This document shows positions 7,056 through 9,620 of a DNA stretch of 9,620 nucleotides, one piece after another. The translations under genes were made by a program, and so were the position numbers. Position 1 is the first letter of the stretch. The number at the start of each line of letters is the position of its first letter. The notes under the pieces were generated by a model, which saw nothing but the letters and a program-made list of their open reading frames with translations, had not been told where the DNA came from and did no database searches. The stretch comes from an uncultured Mollicutes bacterium. GTDB taxonomy: Bacteria; Bacillota_I; Bacilli_A; RFN20; CAG-826. The stretch lies in contig CAMESA010000027.1 of the NCBI GenBank assembly GCA_945935945.1, positions 1 to 9,620 on the forward strand, read 5' to 3'.

Positions 7056-9468
7056 TGATTTTAGAAAAGGGCTCTCAAGTGAGGAAGTACAGATATTAAA
7101 AAAAGAAGGTAAGGTAAATAAATCAAAAAAAGTTAAAGGCAAAAGTCATTTCAAAATCATTTTTGAAAGCTTCTTCACCTCTTTTAATATTGTTTTATAT
7201 TTACTTGCTTTTACTTTTTTGATGTTTCAAATTTTTTATCCTGATGGAATAAGATCAATTCCAATTACTAAATACGGATTTTTAACAACTATCTTATTTA
7301 ATGCATTAACTTCCATTATTTCTCAAGAAATGTCAAAACACACTCTTGAAAAAATGAAATTAATATCAGATCCAAGAATTTTAGTCATTAGAGATGGAAA
7401 AGAAGTTGAAATTAATACAAACGAAATCGTTTTACATGATTCAATAATTCTTAAAACAGGTAAAGATGTACCATGTGATGCAATAATTGAAGAAGGAGAG
7501 CTTTACGTTAATGAATCAAATTTGACTGGTGAAAGTGATGCTTTAATAAAAAAGAAAGGTGACATCGTTTTATCGGGAAGTTTTGTTGTTGGTGGTTTTG
7601 CCATATTAAAAGCAGAAAAAGTCGGCAACGACACTTATATTTCTTCAATTGAGAGAAAAATATCTTCAATTCGCAAAAAGAAAAGCGAATTATTACTTAA
7701 TATTCATAAAATTATAAATATTTTACTAATTTTTATTATTCCAGTTGTTCTTTCAGTCGGATTAAAGATGTTTTATGTTGGAACTTATCCAAGCGGAGGT
7801 AAACACTGGGTTTTTACACTTAACATAGTAACAAAATGTGGTGCTAGTTTAGTTGGAATGATTCCAATTGGCATGATTCTTTTATCGTCAATTACACTTA
7901 GTGAATCAATTATTAAACTATCGAAGAAAAAAACGATGGTTCAAGAATTATATGCAATTGAAAATCTCAGTCGAGTTGACACACTTTGTTTAGATAAAAC
8001 AGGAACCTTAACAACGCAAAAATTTAAATTAGTAAAGACGATTACACTTCAAGATTTAGATATAAATTCAATTATGAGCTCTTATTTGAGCGCATTTAAA
8101 GAAACAAATCCTACTTCTGAAGCCTTAATTTGTGCGTTTGGCAACGATCCATGTTTAAAAATTGATACTTTTTTACCTTTTAACAGTAAAAATAAGTATA
8201 GTGCAGTTCAATTTGAAAATGGAGAAACGTATCGCCTTGGCGCTAGTGAGTTTTTAACAAAAGATCAAAGAACACTCGAACTCGTTAAAAGGTATTCTTT
8301 GGAAGGGTTTAGAGTTTTGTGCTTAACTAAAAATTCAATACCTGCTGCATTATTTTTGCTAAAAGACGAACTAAGAGTTGGAATAAAAGATACATTAAAA
8401 TATTTTAAAGATTTAAAAATTGACATTAAAATTATCAGCGGAGACAATCCGATTACGGTTAAAGAAGTTGCAAAAGACGCTGGTGTTTTAAATTATGAAG
8501 CTTTTATCTCAATGGAAAATGTAAAAATTGAAGAAATTAAAGACATTGTTAACCAGTATACAATTTTTGGAAGGACTAGCCCTGATCAAAAACAAGAAAT
8601 AATCAAACAACTTCAATTACAAGGTAAAAAAGTTGGGTATGTTGGAGATGGAGTTAACGATGTTACCCCATTACGACAAGCAGATTGTTCGATAGCATTA
8701 CAAAATGGCGCTGACTCGACTAAAGCAGTGAGTGATGTTGTTTTGCTTGATAATGATTTTTCACATTTACCAGATGTATTTTTAGAAGGCAGAAGAGTTG
8801 TTACAAATATTCAAAGATCAATTTATTTATTTTTAACAAAATCATTTTTTGTCGCAATTTTCTCTCTTTCGAGTGTTTTTATGCCAATTGGCATGCCACT
8901 TGAAATTGAATCAATTTATATTTATGAATTTATTTCAATTGCACTTTGTGGATTCTTGTTGTCGATTGAAAATAATAAACCTGAACCAATAAAGGGGCGT
9001 TTTGTTAATAATGTGTTGCTAAAATCACTATATTTTGGAAGTTTTATGACAATTTCAGCCCTATTACCAGTAATTTTAAATCCTTTTGTTAATTACAAAT
9101 ATGCTTCAAGTCTTATCGTAATTTTTATTACACTTGCTGGATTAATTATTTTGTCAAAAGTCTGCAAACCTTATAGAAAATACACAATTTTTGTACTTTT
9201 AACTGGAATTATTTCATCCATTACTTTGGCTCTTGCTTTCCCAGACATATTTTTTAATCCTGGATATTTGAAACAAGCCCAAAATATAGAAGAACAATTT
9301 AAATTAATTTTTGACGATTTTTATAATTTAAATCTCTTTAAAAGCTTTACAAGCAAAGAATGGATTACAATTTTGATTTATTTAATTTTGAGCCCAATTG
9401 TTTTTTATTTGATTGATTTTACCACTAAAATTATATTAAAAAACAAAGCAAAAAACTTAAAAATTTGA
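7048..9468 (+). CDS. P-type cation-translocating ATPase, CtpE-like
   Basis: The ATG at 7048 follows GGGAG (7035-7039) by 8 nt and overlaps the end of the previous gene by 8 nt, giving 806 aa. All core P-type ATPase motifs are present: actuator TGES (160-163), phosphorylation site DKTGT with Asp316, an N-domain LGASEF (397-402) in place of KGAPE, SGDNPIT (464-470), and hinge GDGVNDVTPLRQAD (533-546). Hydrophobic helices fall near 44-62, 78-95, 220-240, 255-285 and six more from 590 to 798. MVQELYAIENLSRVDTLCLD and GRRVVTNIQRS resemble the CtpE-type group, in which mycobacterial CtpE is linked to calcium. However, M4 reads IPIGM (272-276), without the ion-binding Glu of PEGL, so the ion is uncertain. 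A soluble stretch of about 40 residues (732-771) lies between the last two helices. No metal-binding N-terminal domain (CxxC) is present, which argues against a copper or cadmium pump. Confidence 0.93.
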   Translation: MNNDFRKGLSSEEVQILKKEGKVNKSKKVKGKSHFKIIFESFFTSFNIVLYLLAFTFLMFQIFYPDGIRSIPITKYGFLTTILFNALTSIISQEMSKHTLEKMKLISDPRILVIRDGKEVEINTNEIVLHDSIILKTGKDVPCDAIIEEGELYVNESNLTGESDALIKKKGDIVLSGSFVVGGFAILKAEKVGNDTYISSIERKISSIRKKKSELLLNIHKIINILLIFIIPVVLSVGLKMFYVGTYPSGGKHWVFTLNIVTKCGASLVGMIPIGMILLSSITLSESIIKLSKKKTMVQELYAIENLSRVDTLCLDKTGTLTTQKFKLVKTITLQDLDINSIMSSYLSAFKETNPTSEALICAFGNDPCLKIDTFLPFNSKNKYSAVQFENGETYRLGASEFLTKDQRTLELVKRYSLEGFRVLCLTKNSIPAALFLLKDELRVGIKDTLKYFKDLKIDIKIISGDNPITVKEVAKDAGVLNYEAFISMENVKIEEIKDIVNQYTIFGRTSPDQKQEIIKQLQLQGKKVGYVGDGVNDVTPLRQADCSIALQNGADSTKAVSDVVLLDNDFSHLPDVFLEGRRVVTNIQRSIYLFLTKSFFVAIFSLSSVFMPIGMPLEIESIYIYEFISIALCGFLLSIENNKPEPIKGRFVNNVLLKSLYFGSFMTISALLPVILNPFVNYKYASSLIVIFITLAGLIILSKVCKPYRKYTIFVLLTGIISSITLALAFPDIFFNPGYLKQAQNIEEQFKLIFDDFYNLNLFKSFTSKEWITILIYLILSPIVFYLIDFTTKIILKNKAKNLKI

Positions 9469-9519
9469 TATTTAAATGGATGTTTATAGATTAGAGGGGA
9501 TTTTATCGAGTTTTAATAC

Positions 9520-9538
9520 TTTTACTCAAAGAGTAAAA
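9520..9538. repeat. Perfect 8-3-8 inverted repeat upstream of the 9547 -10 box
   Basis: TTTTACTC (9520-9527) and GAGTAAAA (9531-9538) are exact reverse complements around AAA. No T-tract follows, so termination of the ATPase transcript is doubtful. The repeat covers the position where a -35 box would lie for the TATAAT at 9547-9552, which fits an operator. It remains possible that it is a hairpin at the 3' end of the ATPase message. Confidence 0.55.
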
Positions 9539-9546
9539 TAGTGTAT

Positions 9547-9552
9547 TATAAT
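9547..9552 (+). promoter_or_regulatory. Consensus -10 box for the gene at 9572
   Basis: TATAAT is a perfect -10 hexamer. The -35 is unclear: TTTACT (9521-9526) would be 20 bp away, and a 17-bp spacing gives no match, which could mean an activator is needed. A start near 9559 would give a leader of about 13 nt beginning at the strong SD AGGAGG (9560-9565). Confidence 0.55.
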
Positions 9553-9571
9553 CAAGCCGAGGAGGTATATC

Positions 9572-9620
9572 ATGGAAGAAAAAGAAGGTTTAAGTTTAGG
9601 TGATATTTTTCGTATTATCG
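9572..9620 (+). CDS. Start of an unidentified gene, cut by the window end
   Basis: ATG follows the strong SD AGGAGG (9560-9565) with a 6-nt gap. Only 16 codons are visible, reading MEEKEGLSLGDIFRII. Short acidic starts of this kind followed by an L..IF.II helix occur at the N-terminus of Wzz/CpsC-type polysaccharide chain-length regulators, just before their first membrane helix, but 16 residues cannot settle this. It has its own promoter candidate and is separated from the ATPase gene by 103 bases. Confidence 0.75.
   Translation, partial: MEEKEGLSLGDIFRII

Noticed and set aside
757..8447. Open frames on the - strand (757-1005, 1259-1471, 3136-3354, 6641-6970, 8265-8447)
   Set aside because: All lie inside well-supported + strand genes, are short and resemble no known protein; they are shadows of AT-rich coding sequence.
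1..9620. CRISPR arrays, tRNA or rRNA genes, transposases, phage genes
   Set aside because: No spaced direct repeats, cloverleaf-like sequences, terminal inverted repeats flanking a gene or recombinase-like proteins were found on either strand.

Overview
This is AT-rich DNA from what looks like a low-GC Firmicutes relative, probably one of the uncultured gut Bacilli/Mollicutes-like lineages (RF39, Acholeplasma or Erysipelotrichales type). The placement is an inference from base composition, protein style and the archaeal/eukaryote-type ProRS. The genetic code appears standard: all Trp codons in the conserved proteins (for example eight in ProS) are TGG, and TGA ends two genes. All recognisable genes lie on the + strand.

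Layout. Bases 1-283 hold the 3' end of a classical short-chain dehydrogenase/reductase, followed by a clear intrinsic terminator (299-327). A promoter with a consensus TATAAT box sits inside a perfect 10-3-10 inverted repeat that touches the ATG at 444. It drives a three-gene unit: a membrane-anchored protein that I read as a degenerate GGDEF-EAL protein (444-2261), prolyl-tRNA synthetase (2270-3697), and an MntP-type manganese efflux pump (3706-4290). About 290 bases of very AT-rich non-coding DNA follow, holding a small hairpin, a weak terminator-like hairpin and an extended -10 box.

A second unit contains an unrecognised 420-aa soluble protein (4583-5845), a protein that looks like a catalytically dead GH32 (invertase/levanase-fold) protein (5832-7055), and a CtpE-like P-type cation ATPase (7048-9468). 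These three genes overlap end to start by 14 and 8 nt, so they are very likely co-transcribed and translationally coupled. At the right edge, an inverted repeat, a TATAAT box and a strong Shine-Dalgarno precede the first 16 codons of another gene (9572 onward).

How the genes work together. Two metal transporters of different classes (MntP and the P-type ATPase) lie close together, but in separate transcription units. Two proteins look like enzyme folds that have lost their catalytic residues (GGDEF-EAL and GH32), which suggests binding, structural or regulatory roles. The most interesting points are the palindrome over the near-leaderless promoter, the pseudo-GH32 coupled to a P-type ATPase with an unusual M4 motif, and the very short 5' leaders implied by all three promoter candidates.
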